From NCBI GenBank assembly GCA_023213395.1, contig CM041465.1, positions 155,937,741 through 156,001,740 on the forward strand: a stretch of 64,000 bases of DNA, written 5' to 3'. Below are positions 37,230 through 48,636 of the stretch, in pieces (the stretch's first letter is position 1; each line of letters starts with the position of its first letter). A model generated the notes under the pieces. That model had not been told where the DNA came from. It made no database searches and saw only the letters and a list, made by a program, of their open reading frames with translations. Both the position numbers and the translations under genes were made by a program. The DNA is from Cycas panzhihuaensis. Its lineage: Eukaryota > Cycadophyta.

Positions 37230-37547
37230 TATTAGCAAGTAATGTTATCTTTTAATATAAACTTTATAAAAATACTTTATAAATTATATTATCAAAAAAT
37301 AGTTTTCTAGGTGATCACTTGACTCGACCTATTTATACTGTCTTATTTTCTCTTCTAAAAAATAAGAGGTGCAGACTAGATATGTAAGCTATATAATATG
37401 CATTTTGATAATTGTATTTATTATTATTTGAGGTGGTTTTTTATCCCCCAAAGGGGTTTCCACCTATCTAAGACTAATGTTTATTTTTTGTGTGATGTGG
37501 CTTTGCTTTATTAATTTTGATCATATTCTGTTGTGCAAATTCACACA
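37230..37547 (+). repeat. 3' LTR of element C
   Basis: 318 bp, TATTAGCAAG...TTCACACA (first TG mutated to TA). Followed by AGAAG at 37548-37552, matching the base pairs before the 5' LTR. Confidence 0.92.
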
Positions 37548-38193
37548 AGAAGAAATGCTAGAGAGCTTGAATGCTAATGATGAAAGTGTAATAAAAGGTC
37601 TTATGGCATAAATAAAAAAATTTATCACTTAATACATGTTTAATACAACCTCCCAAAATCATAATGAAGTCAGATAACATATTCTTAAATGTTACTCAAC
37701 TAGTAAGATATATTGCCAAACTAAACTCAAGGTAATCAATGGATTTTCCAGTGCCACACAAAAAGATTTTGAATAGAATGAGAATATAATTTGTCTAACT
37801 GTTAGTAATAAAATTGGCAAGAGAATAAGACAAACATCACGAATATAGAAAGACATCTAGAACATGTAAAGCTTGGGAGAGGCTAGCTAATAAAATATGA
37901 AAAAAAATATGGAAGAACAAAAAACCACTCTAGTAATAAGCTTAATAGAGGATGGATATAATACATCAACATGTGACAACTTAGCTATGCATAAAAAAGA
38001 CATGCCCCAATGATCAAACCCTAGAGTAGCTCCCATGATTGAAGAACAAACTTGTTTTAGGGAGTAAACTTTAGAAGAAAGTATGGAAAGCTTGAATGTT
38101 ATTGATGAAAGGGTAATAGAAGGTCCTATGGCATAAATAAATAAAAAATTATCACTTAATACATATTTAATAGACCCCACAAAATCATAATGA
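37548..38193. repeat. Host-side repeated segment right of element C, one unit and the start of a second
   Basis: A unit of about 526 bp starts at 37548 (AGAAG..., AGCTTGAATG, GGCATAAATAAA) and starts again at 38074 with the same succession of motifs up to about 38200. Its second half (37728-38078) also matches the left flank of C. Element C therefore landed inside a pre-existing tandem duplication. No coding frame explains it. Confidence 0.82.
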
Positions 38194-38393
38194 AGACAAC
38201 ATATTCTTAATTGTTACCCCGCTAGTAGTACATATGACAAGAAAAGGCACCTAATCTACTTAAGAACACCATAAGAAATTAGAGCTAGAATCTAGACAAC
38301 ATATTCTTAGTTGTAACCTCACTAGTAGTACATATAATAAGAAAAGGCACCTAATCTACTTAAGAATACCATAAGAAATTAAAGCTAGAATTT
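38194..38393. repeat. 100-bp tandem duplication
   Basis: Units 38194-38293 and 38294-38393, each beginning AGACAACATATTCTTA and containing GAAAAGGCACCTAATCTACT. High identity, differing at scattered single bases. Confidence 0.93.
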
Positions 38394-38399
38394 AGTAAA

Positions 38400-40200
38400 T
38401 GAGGTCTAATAGGGCCGCCAAGCTAGACAATCATTTACCAGGATAATAATTCCTTTAGCTATCTCATATTAGACAATATGGTTGATCTTATGGAACATCT
38501 GGCTCTTTTCAAGAATTTAATTGCCATACAAGGAATCACTTATGAGGAAGACATCAAACACTAGTTTTTTGTACACATCAAGAGGTGTTGCACTAGTGTG
38601 ATATCAAAATATAGAAATTAATGTGCTATCATGGGAAGATGTTAGGACAAAGTTCTTAGAATACTTTTAGAAGTTCAACAGTAATTAAGTGGTTACTTGT
38701 GTTACATATGTAATCAAGTATCAAGTGACGATATGGGGAATTATTACTTAATTATGACAATAAAATAATATTATTATAATAAACATGCTTGCAAAGGAAG
38801 TAATTCATGATTACACTCTACAAGGCTTTTTCATGGATGGGTTACAAACCAAACTATGAGAACAATTACAATCACACCTAGTAGAGAGTTGTGGGCAAGT
38901 GAAGGATTTAGCATTAAACTTGCTCAAATCAATAATGAGAGAGGTGCCTCCCATAAAGACATCATGTTTGAATAACTCGAAGAAATATTAAAACTAAGGA
39001 TAGAAAGGTTATGTGGGTGGGTAAAAAAAGTCAAGGATAATACATAACCTAAAGCCTCTAAATAGAATTGGCCAGTTGGAATTAGCAAGATCTCAAAAGA
39101 AGCCATTTCAGAACGAGAAAAAACTTGAAGCATGATTAACCTAGAATTCAGATTAATGTGAGGCAAAGTAATCAAAGAATGAAAAGTGATATACTATATG
39201 TGAAGCACCAACCCATAACACATAGGAATGACATTTTAGTGGATACAAAATGATCCCTTATGGCTATGGTAGGGGAGAGGGAGTAATGGCATTAGTACAC
39301 AAGACTAATATTGCACCTCTTATGTGTAATAATTCAAAACCAATGAGATGTATGTTTTGTTTGAAATTTGACTATTAGCAGCATGAATGCTAGTATGAGA
39401 ATGCCAATAATGAATGTTTCTATATTTATATAAAATATAGACATGAAGACCATGATTCCAATAATTACTCATCCCTGACAAAAATAATAATATAGTAATA
39501 GTCATTCTTGGTAACCCACAAGTAACCTCACTAATTAATTGGCAAACTTGAAGCAAATACAAGGGTAAAGCCAAAGTGGTAGATTACTAGTTAATTAGCA
39601 AACTAGAACTAAAGCTAAGAGTAAAGCCAAAGTAGCATATTCTAACTATCCAAGCCCAAGAGACAAAATTGATTGATTTGTAGTGTAAAAAAAATATTGT
39701 TAGAAAAGATAGGTTAGGAAGGTGAGGGAAATCAACCTACCACAAAGAAACAAGAAATTAGAGAAGTTTATAAAATGATAAAAAGAATAAGATTTAACAA
39801 GATGGAGCTATCCATGAATCTACAAAAAGTGGATAATTAATCATCCTCAGCTAAAGAAGAACCTTCATTTCTAGAAACTTTAAGTTTACTCAAACATTTA
39901 GTAAGATAGTTGAAATTGATTATTATTGTAACTAAGGTGATAAATTGGTTGGAAACATAAATATTATAAGGGTAAACCCTAGATGGAACAATATAGTGAC
40001 TTCATAATCTATTATTATTTGTTGATAAAAATACAAATTTAATTATAATAGTATTAGATAGGAAGATAAACAATATAATCATAGATGGTAGCTTGGAAGA
40101 TAATGTGCTACCCACATGCTTATAATGACAGTTTTAAAGTTTGAGGTGAAAGTCATAGGGATAATTATCATCTTAGATTTTGCCATTATAAAATTAGTAA
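38400..40200 (+). pseudogene. Ty3/gypsy gag (and possible protease) fragment
   Basis: Read on + through stops and frame shifts. A retrotransposon-gag-type stretch lies at about 38480-38680: L-M-E-H-L-A-L-F-K-N-L-I-A-I-Q-G-I-T, then S-W-E-D-V-R-T-K-F-L-E-Y-F, the usual D.mEHL..F..L ... SW..l...F...F pattern. Near 38800-38930 follows F-M-D-G-L-Q-T-K-L. Near 39346-39400 is a zinc-knuckle-like C-M-F-C-L-K-F...H-E-C. A weak protease-like I-I-I-D-G-S lies near 40078-40100. No pol follows. Gag identity is good; the protease is a guess. Confidence 0.62.
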
Positions 40201-41392
40201 GGAGAGCACCTACCTCACATTGCTCAAATGGATAAGGTTGTGTGACATAGAATATCTATAAATTAGAAGAAGAGCACCTTCATGTTTGACCAAAATATGA
40301 AAAAAGACATGTAAAGGGACAACATATGGGAGGATATCAACTAAAGTCTTAGGTGTTGCCATATCTAGTGCACAAATTGTTAGTTTCCATGACAAAGTTA
40401 TAACATTTTATTGTGTTGAGGAAGATGCCTATTGAGGAAGACATAAGTATGAACAACCTATATGATCATGAACCAAATTATTATAGAGAGATCAAAGATG
40501 AAGTGAATACTAAAGGATTTAACATAGATATATTCGTGAAAAACTAGCTTCAAGGGGCATGTGAAGTAAATGAAACCAACTTTGATTGTTATAATACATT
40601 AGCTATTATTTATAGTAAAGAAAACTTTCATGAATATAAAAGTGCAAGTATTTCTAAGAATTTTGATGAGTATCTTAGTGTGGATTATAAGGATAGGGAA
40701 ATTAGGTATGACACCAACCCCTTATAGATAGATGTTATAAACTCCTTAGTTAGGGAGATAACTAATTACAAAGTATATTGGATAAATGGTTTATTCTATG
40801 AGGGAAAAATTAACCTATTTCATAAGAACTAACACAATTGAGTTAGTTGAGAAACACATTTGGAGTTGCATATAGTATTGGGAAGAACTCTCACTTCATA
40901 ATAAAAAATGAAAAATAAATAATAGAGTTCATTCTCACCTTATAAGAGTTATCCCTATGTTGACACTTAGCACATTGTGTGGGCCTTTAGAACAAGGCAA
41001 AGTAATAACAGAGTTTCCCCCTAAAATTCAATAGGCAATTTCAAGGGAATATACCTTTATTTAGGATTGAGGATTGAGGATTGCTCTAAGAAATACCTAA
41101 AACTATGTATAACTCTATGGAAAAAATGTAGTATTAGTAAAAGTGACTAATGCTATTTATTTGTTTAGATGTTATGATATAAAGGAAAGGAATGGATGTA
41201 ATATAGGAAAATAACTAATATGATTCAAAGGTAGCATATAATATCCCTTGGTGCACACTATGTAACTTGTTATATATCTCTTACATATATTAATGTATAT
41301 TTTGATGATTAATGTTTTGTGGTTGTAACACCATATAATCACCCTTTGATGTAAAACAAGAGCATAGTAAAATGCCATGTTAAGTGTGGGGG
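40201..41392. other. Unassigned sequence downstream of gypsy gag
   Basis: About 1.2 kb, no gene recognised. Frames are short and stop-rich. Possibly the remainder of the same gypsy element, too decayed to read. Confidence 0.45.
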
Positions 41393-41845
41393 TGTACCAT
41401 GGCATATTTTATATTTTGTATTGCAATGAGCATGGAATGTTAGTAGCAAAATGCAGGTGTATATTTAAAGGTTTAAAGGATAAATGCCCATGCATTTTTT
41501 AAATAATGTAAAAGCCTTATAATAAAAGATGTCAAATTGCTCATAGGAAATAATGGCAGGTACATGACATGAGTTAGGGAGGAAAACTAAGGGGAGGAAG
41601 TTTTAAATGTTTTACCCGATTTTGTAAGCCCACATGGTTATTAAAATGAGTTGATGCTCACCCTCTCTAGAATGCCATTAGAAGGAGAGATTAACCTTAG
41701 TTACCCTTTTCAATAATTATTAGCCCATATTCTCTTATATATATATATATTTGTGCGTAATAAGTGCGCCCTTCATTTTTACAGTTTCTCATCAATTTGA
41801 TAATCGATCATACTGTGTGCAAGTCGCCATCTGTGTAATCACGAC
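41393..41845 (+). repeat. Possible gypsy 3' LTR (single copy)
   Basis: A purine-rich GTGTGGGGG (41384-41392) is directly followed by TGTACCATGG. About 340 bp later comes a TATA-rich stretch (41736-41750), and a CGACA end lies near 41845. The layout fits polypurine tract plus LTR with promoter, but no partner copy or target duplication is in the window. The right border is a guess. Confidence 0.3.
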
Positions 41846-43519
41846 AGCGACGACAATTTTTTATTTCAAACATTCTTTTATTTTTTTAATATATTCTTTA
41901 TATAAAGTTTTTAAAAATTTAACTATAGTATATAAAATTTCAATTCTAGGGTTTTAAAGGGCATTAGCCCCCTTAAGTCTAAGCCCCTAATCATAAGACC
42001 TCTCCACGTGACTTTTAGCTTATTACTAAAGGGGCCAACATCCATTATAAAGTTTTTTTCTCTTTTTTTTTTGTTAATTTTTCATTCAACATAGGGTACT
42101 TGACAAACTTTTGCCATAACTCTTGACTAGGTCATCAATTTTTTACAAAATCTATCCCATTACGTCTGAAATTTTCTAAAGTATAATTTTAACTAGTCAT
42201 ATACCACATTTGGAGCTGATTTGACCCGTTTTCAATTAATTTAAAGTCAATCAGTGATTTTTATAGTCTTTTAAACTAATTTCACAAAATTCCTATTTTA
42301 TTATATTATATTTTATCACCAAAAGAGCATTTTTTATCTGGATCTATTCTACAGTCATTTATTATCAACAAAATTCATCACCATCTATTCATTTTATTTT
42401 TTAGGATTTGTTTGAATCATTATTTTAATCGGTGAAAGTGACACTTTAGCGTTTTTAAATATTTTTAACATAAAAGGACTTGCTGTTATTTCTATTATAA
42501 CTTTTTTGTTTTACATCAGAATTTATATATGTCAGTTTTGTTGGGAAGCTGACTCACTCCTTTTCGAACTGACACTATTATTTATAAGTTTTAAAGTATT
42601 TTTATAGATTTTCAAAGCCATCAAAGTTGAAGTACATAATAACCTCTAATTTATCATTATTGTATATTTATATATATTATTTCTCAAAATTTCAACTAAA
42701 AATATATTAAGCAGCTCTTTAAACTATATTTGGTCATTTTTTATCATTCTATAAAATTTTTACTAGCATTTTTATAATATTTTGTGCCCTAGGCTCTCGT
42801 TAAGTCTAAAAATGATGACTGCATCTTTTATTTATTAAAATATTGACTTGTAGGAACCCGTTTTTAAAACGGTCAATTCCATTAAATAGTTTTTTGGTTA
42901 ATCCTCAAACTGGTATAATTTTACTTTACTTTGACATTGTTTAGTATAGTTTTGAAAATGCTCAACTTGAGCATTCAATATATCCTAATATGTTTGTCTT
43001 CTAAACTTTTCTTTTAAGAAGTTATTTATTTTATTTCTTTATTCTATTTTAAGGCTTTTCATTTGACCTTTATATAAGCTTCTTTTAAGTTGATTTGTAA
43101 TAAAAAGTGATCTAAAACAAATAACTAGCTAAGTGGACCTACAACTTAAATAGATACAATTCATTTTTTTTAAAGTTTCTTCTTCATTTTTTTAAAAGTA
43201 AATATATACATATATATTTCAGTTTTCAACATTATATATTTTCTTCAAGGCAAAAGATTTTTTGCATTGAAAGTTTGTATTTATTCATTTAAAAAATCAA
43301 AAGGTTAAGACTTCTTTATTTTTTCATCATCAAAGTTTTAATTCAGATTTGCATAATTAAAAGGATCTTAGTTACATTCAAGATTTACTCATATATTCAT
43401 TATATTTTAAAATTTATCTAAAATTATATCTTATAAGTTTGTTATATTTGTTGATTTATTGAGTTCTTTGACTTGGTAAAAGCATATTCCTTTTTTATGT
43501 ACTAAAGTTTTTGTAAAAT
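41846..43519. other. Unassigned AT-rich stretch
   Basis: About 1.7 kb of strongly T/A-rich sequence, no coding frame or repeat pair recognised. Confidence 0.5.
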
Positions 43520-44133
43520 AGCAATCAATCTTAATAACGTACAATTTCTTATATTTGATGGCCATAAATTTTCACAATGGCATAAGACAATGCAAAATTA
43601 TTTTATTACAAATGATCTTTAGAAATACTTACAAGATAAATATGATGTTAATATTAAGAAAAACATAAAAAAAGATAATAAAGCCCTAGCTTTACTATTT
43701 TGCACTATAGATGATAAAGTGTTTTCTAAATTGTGAACTGACAACTTCCAAATCCATGTGAAACATCTTTGTTTCTACTTATGGGGGAGATACCCTCAAT
43801 GAATTTAACATTGATATTATTGAGTATGTGAGATATGTGCCAGAGCAAGTGGATTGTAATGACAAGACCAATAAAGATTTAAGTCAAATGCATAATCATC
43901 TTATTGTACAAAAACCTGATCCTCCATTTGAGGGGGAGAAATATGATGATATGACAACTGTTCATAACACAAAGTTTTTAGAAGTCAAAGTCAAAGTTCT
44001 AGAAGTTAAAGTCAAAGTTGCAGCCACACTTACACATTTGAATCAAGCTACATTTACTTATAGATTTTTTACACCACTCAATGGCGAAGACATATACATT
44101 GCTAAAATGATGAAGCAAGTTAGAAGTGATTAA
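43520..44133 (+). pseudogene. Element D: copia gag remnant
   Basis: Starting near 43520, + reads a UBN2/copia gag pattern: F-L-I-F-D-G-H-K-F-S-Q-W-H-K-T-M, then F-I-T-N-D-L, K-Y-L-Q-D-K-Y and N-K-A-L-A-L-L-F-C-T-I-D-D-K-V-F. A frame of 101 codons (43828-44133) follows with no clear family match. It contains a 21-bp duplication (43981-44022) encoding E-V-K-V-K-V twice. The 3' LTR begins about 100 bp later, so protease, integrase, reverse transcriptase and RNase H are missing: either a large deletion or a gag-only non-autonomous derivative. The 5' LTR is not seen. Confidence 0.6.
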
Positions 44134-44214
44134 GCTACAAAATGTATCTTCAAAGTTTTCTTCAAGTTCAAATTTCATAAGTTTAAAGAGAAGACAAAGT
44201 TGTTTGTGATAATC

Positions 44215-44228
44215 ATTAAGGGGGAGAA
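44215..44228 (+). promoter_or_regulatory. Polypurine tract of element D
   Basis: ATTAAGGGGGAGAA directly before TGTTGGGG. Confidence 0.85.
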
Positions 44229-44614
44229 TGTTGGGGTTAATGATTATCACCCCACTCCTACCTTTCAACCAGGAGTGCACACCCCACTCCCACCAATTTA
44301 CACATGTGGGTGCTCATATGTGAAGGTAAGTGTAAGGTAAGATTAAGTTGATTTGAGTTAAGTTATTTTGAGTTAAGTTTGTAATATTTTATTATTGTTT
44401 GAATTTTAGGGGTTGAGGAGTTTCCCTCCTCCTCCAAACTATATATTTGGAGGGGTGTGCAACCCTATTCTCTTTAGACACCAGTTACTTTTGGACATTT
44501 GTAATGCTCTCTCTCAAACAATGGATTGAATACAAAGGATTATGTGTTTTATACAATAATGTATTGATTCTGTGTTTATGCTCTGCCATGCTCTCCATAT
44601 TTTATTTTTCAACA
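44229..44614 (+). repeat. 3' LTR of element D
   Basis: 386 bp from TGTTGGGGTTAATG to TTTTTCAACA, with inverted ends TGTTG/CAACA, a TATA-like CTATATATTTGG near 44440 and transcript-end-like sequence after. The adjoining polypurine tract makes it a 3' LTR. No second copy is found in the window. Confidence 0.8.
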
Positions 44615-44889
44615 CAAAACATAATTAATGCCAAAGGTGGTTGACTTTTGGTATAAAAGGAATATGTGACGAGTGATTCTAACTTTCAAATATTTAAACC
44701 TTATGCATGTTCACTTTAGCATTTGTATTGCTTCGAGTCTTCCCTTATATGCTACAGGATGCTCTATGCTTGAAGCATGGATTTGATTGTATGATGACAT
44801 GTCTTTGAGTCTATGGTGATTTGCATAAAGTAATTTTGATATAATAAAGTATAAGGCTCTCCATAGCAACAACATTATGATATTTCATA

Positions 44890-45230
44890 GGAAGTTGGTT
44901 TGAAATTATCTAAGGAGTCAAATGATGAGCTTGGCGATGTTACTTTGTATAGGTAATTAGTGCGCAGTTTGATCTACCTCATCAATGCACAACCTAATAT
45001 TAATTATGTTATTAGTGCTATGTCATGATTTATAAGTGCTCCATCCATTCTTTGTTAGAAGGTCATAAAGCATATTCTAAGATATTTTAAAGATACTATC
45101 ACATTTAGACTCTTATTCTCTAGATCAAATGAGTTTAAATTATAAGGCTTCACTGAGTCAAATTGGGTAAGGGATCCTAAAGAGAGGAAATCTAAAGAAA
45201 GTGCACTTAAAGACATATTGAAGGATGTAG
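44890..45230 (+). pseudogene. Copia reverse transcriptase/RNase H tail fragment
   Basis: + strand shows V-T-L-Y-R...L-V-R-S-L-I-Y-L-I-N-A-Q-P-N-I-N-Y-V-I-S-A-M-S, then V-I-K-H-I-L-R-Y-F-K-D-T-I and G-F-T-E-S-N-W-V-R-D-P-K-E-R-K-S. This is the invariant LVGSLIYL...RPDI.YAV...ILRYLKGT...DSDWA.D...RKS order of the copia RT-RNase H junction. Upstream and downstream parts are missing. Family unclear; it is not obviously the same element as D. Confidence 0.82.
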
Positions 45231-46877
45231 TCTATAAAGAACTCTATTTCTAATATGCGATTAAGAAAGAGCAATATAAAAGAGTGCACTACTGAGTTAA
45301 AATATTCATACCCTATAAATCAAAAGACTCTTCCACACACTTTGCTCAGGAAGGGAGGTTGAAGCATGGCTCAGGGCCTACATTGATTGGAAATGTACGA
45401 CATATGCAAGTATAAATCTTGCGTTTGGTTGGCAAGTCACCAAGGGTTGGGTGGATCCCTAGGATTCAGCCCGAAAATTCATGGATAAGCTTCTAACGAT
45501 TATAATCTAATCTAATATACAATGATACAACAACGTTGGGATAGGATACAATCAGATAGAATCTAAGTGCCATATAATAAAATAGAAGAATAGCCATATA
45601 ATAGAATGAGAGCAATATGGATTTTAGTCTCTATTGATAAGATGTGCTATATAAATGTTATAGGAGCAATAGGTATTTATATTATATGGTATATGTTGAC
45701 TATATGTCAAAATGCACATTGTCAACCACCTCAGCCAGCTTGAAAAAGGATCATGTATAATTATTCTAATTTAGTCCTTTAAAAATCACTAGGCACAAAC
45801 ACATTGTGGGAGATCCTTAGAGGCTTAATAAAGTATAAATGTCTTAGTTGAGTCAAGTAAGAATGCTTTGGGGTCTTAGTGGAGCACAATAATAACATGA
45901 TGATGTTCCATGGACAGTGTGTTAGCTTAGGTTACAACTTGATACATTATCATGGTTAGATCCCTGAACTCATGATAAACAATATATTTGAACCTGTGTT
46001 GAGTTGTATGTTGTCCATTAATTCCTATAGTGCCATAGTGTAGTAAGCTTCTATATTTCTTATATATTACATGATGATCTACTTAGTTTTGTATTACAAC
46101 CTAAGAATGAGAGTCCAAATCTAATAACTAGTACTCCTACATTCATACCATGTGCCTTAGCATAGGGGAAAAGTTTTTAGGAGAGTTTCTAATTGGTTAG
46201 GCAATGAATCCTTCTAAGTAATCTAACCTGTTTCCCCACAAAGAATAAGTGTATGTATTCCTTATCATGTGTATGTATTATCATGCTATATGATGTGATG
46301 GTAGATGATGGAAATGGTGAATAAGGTATGACATCACATGTTTTTATAACTTTGTAGAAGTTTAGTTATTGCATCATTGATTCGTCTAGACTGTTAGCAT
46401 GACATGTTGCTCATTAGGCCTATGGTTTCACCATGAATTTTTGTGAGATCAGGTAGTCTAGAGCAAAGTCTAATGGTGTCTCAATGATGAAGGGCCATTT
46501 TAAAGTGGTATCAAATCTAAGTTCAAGCTGTATGAAGAAGTGTAAATTGAAAGACCATTGAAAATCAAGTGAAGAATTATTATTGTAGATTTCTATTATC
46601 AAAGAAAAAAGATAAAGAAATGTAAATTCTAGTAAAAGACAGAAAATAGCTATAGGCTTGTGTCGAAGTAAGTCTTTGTCAGAGGGAGACTTTGTTCAAA
46701 ATATACTGATGTCAAAGCTCAACCTTACACATAATTACCAAAAAAAAATCTATCATAGACATGATTTATTTTCCATCACAGAAAAGTTTGGTCAAAGGTT
46801 AATAAATCAATGGAACTTTGATTTACAAGTCAATGAACATAGGCAAGAGAACCTTGGTCAATAGAAGTTGGAATAAA
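45231..46877. other. Unassigned sequence
   Basis: About 1.6 kb without a recognised gene. One primer-binding-site-like TGGTATCAAATC (46506-46517, two mismatches from the iMet complement) hints at a decayed LTR element ending just before it. Confidence 0.45.
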
Positions 46878-46997
46878 GGAACTTGGTTGACAAGGTGACA
46901 ATGGATAGTGGTCAAATGAAACTTGGTCAATAGGGTGACGATTGATAATGGATAAAAGGAACTTGGTCATCAAGGAAACAACTAATAGTGGTCAAGA
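46878..46997. repeat. 40-bp minisatellite, 3 units
   Basis: Units 46878-46917, 46918-46957 and 46958-46997, consensus beginning GGAACTTGGT and ending AGTGGTCAAA. Partial units lie on both sides (46847-46877 and 46998-47037). Confidence 0.9.
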
Positions 46998-47833
46998 GGA
47001 ATTTGCTTTAACAAGTCGACAAGATTAGGACTATAAACCTTCATTAACATAATGACATTAACACACTTTCCTTGATATATTGACATTGATGGACTAAGAC
47101 AACAAGTTGATATAATTACTAACTTTTTCCAGAGAACAATAGAATTTGTAGAAAATTTCCTTGAATAACTAAGATAGAGTCTTGAGGGGGAAGTCAAAGT
47201 TAGTTGACTTCAAAGATTTTATGGAGCAAACAAAAGTATAAGAAATTTTATTTTGGAAGCTATAACTTTTTATTAGAGGCTTAGATAGACTTAAAACTTT
47301 AGAGGTAGAAGCATAATGTTGATTCAAATATATTTGTGTTATAATTAATATTTATGTCACTCTTAACCTTGGGTTATGAGCCTTCCCTTTTGTTATTATA
47401 TTTTAGTGGTTATTTATTTATTATTATGTGAATTTGGTGAGTCATTAGGGGGCACACCACTTGCCTTACATGTCAATCTTAAGGGATCAATATTTGTTTT
47501 AGGATTATACATACATAAGCACTAGTTGTGCATTATAAAGAGAGAGGAGTTTATGAGAATGTGATGTAATTTTCAGTTTAGAAAAATCAATTTTTCTAAG
47601 TTGAATAGACCTATCATTCTCATTTAATTTTTCTCCATACTTTGAATTTTTACATGATACCAAAGTGTGTTTAGGGGTAATATTAGCTAAATTTATTGTT
47701 TCTTGTATTGATTAGGGTCTATTAAAGGCAATTTGTAATAAACTTGGCATCTATTACCTCAACATTCAAGATTTTCATATAATCTCCAAAGAGAGCCAAG
47801 AAAACAAATGAAAATTTGGATACTAATCTTCAT
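46998..47833. other. Unassigned sequence with a possible LTR end
   Basis: No gene seen. A TATA-like CATTATAAAGAGAGAGG near 47531 followed 110 bp later by TTTTTACA and TGATACCAAAG could be an LTR end and a decayed primer-binding site, but no partner is found. Confidence 0.4.
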
Positions 47834-48116
47834 TGAAGAACATTTGTTTGATTGATAAATTGAACATTAGCCTTTACAATGTATAGGAGAGTGAATTTAG
47901 ACACAAAGTATACACACTATTTCATAAACTCATTACCCTTAATACAAATATTGATTGCCACATCGTTATTAACTCTCATGCTAATACACTTTATTAATCC
48001 ATGTGAACTCTTAAACATAGTGCAACACTATGAGATATTGCTAACACTAACCACCACAAATTCTATAACACTAATCTATTAGTTTAAACCATTCCTAGGT
48101 TGTGGGAACCATAACA
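47834..48116 (-). repeat. 3' LTR of the miniature element
   Basis: On - it begins TGTTATGGTTCCCACAACC and ends GTTCTTCA. Confidence 0.8.
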
Positions 48117-48130
48117 TTCCCTTCCCCTTT
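48117..48130 (-). promoter_or_regulatory. Polypurine tract of the miniature element
   Basis: On - it reads AAAGGGGAAGGGAA directly before TGTTATGG. Confidence 0.82.
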
Positions 48131-48636
48131 AGGAGATGGTTGCCTTCAACCATTAAAATTTAATGTGACCACCCCTCATCACTACTAGAATGTGGTATAT
48201 AGTTATTTGATCTTGGTATCGATGAGAAGATATTGTTGTTGTATAACTTGATGATGAGGAGAGATGCACGATACCTGTTAATTGATTTTATGAATCAAGA
48301 AAGTGTGGCCCCTTTCACTAGCTCTCATAATCAAAGAGATGATGGCCCGTGGCATAATAAATAGCATATCCAAAAAGGTAGGGACCTAAATGCTCTTGTA
48401 TCATGCCAAGATTGTAGATTTTAGGGGGAGAAAGTCCACATTATAATCCAAATTACCCCTTGTAGAGAAAAAGAATACTCCTTGTCATTCAAAACTTCAA
48501 GTTGTCTTCCTCTAAGAAAACTGACTCCGAGCTGATCATACTATCATTTGATCGAGATGTAGGTGAGTAAGGGACCTCACTATGCTCATCAAAAGCCTAT
48601 GAAAGGAAAAAAATTACCTCAATAATTAAGAGTTCA

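Larger units (their letters stand above)
22976..37547 (+). mobile_element. Element C: old Ty1/copia enclosing element B
   Basis: Defined by a 5' LTR (22976-23307) and a 3' LTR (37230-37547) in the same orientation, with perfect 5-bp target duplication AGAAG (22971-22975 and 37548-37552), a primer-binding-site-like sequence after the 5' LTR and a purine run before the 3' LTR. The + strand pol (33247-37180) belongs to it. The 14.6-kb span is inflated by minus-strand element B and about 0.8 kb of unassigned sequence. The LTRs have clearly diverged (332 and 318 bp), more than those of A or G, making C one of the older insertions. Confidence 0.9.

Noticed and set aside
47640-47665. LTR end plus primer-binding site (TTTTTACA then TGATACCAAAG)
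   Set aside because: The site matches the iMet complement poorly and no partner LTR or polypurine tract was found; kept only as a note in the unassigned region.
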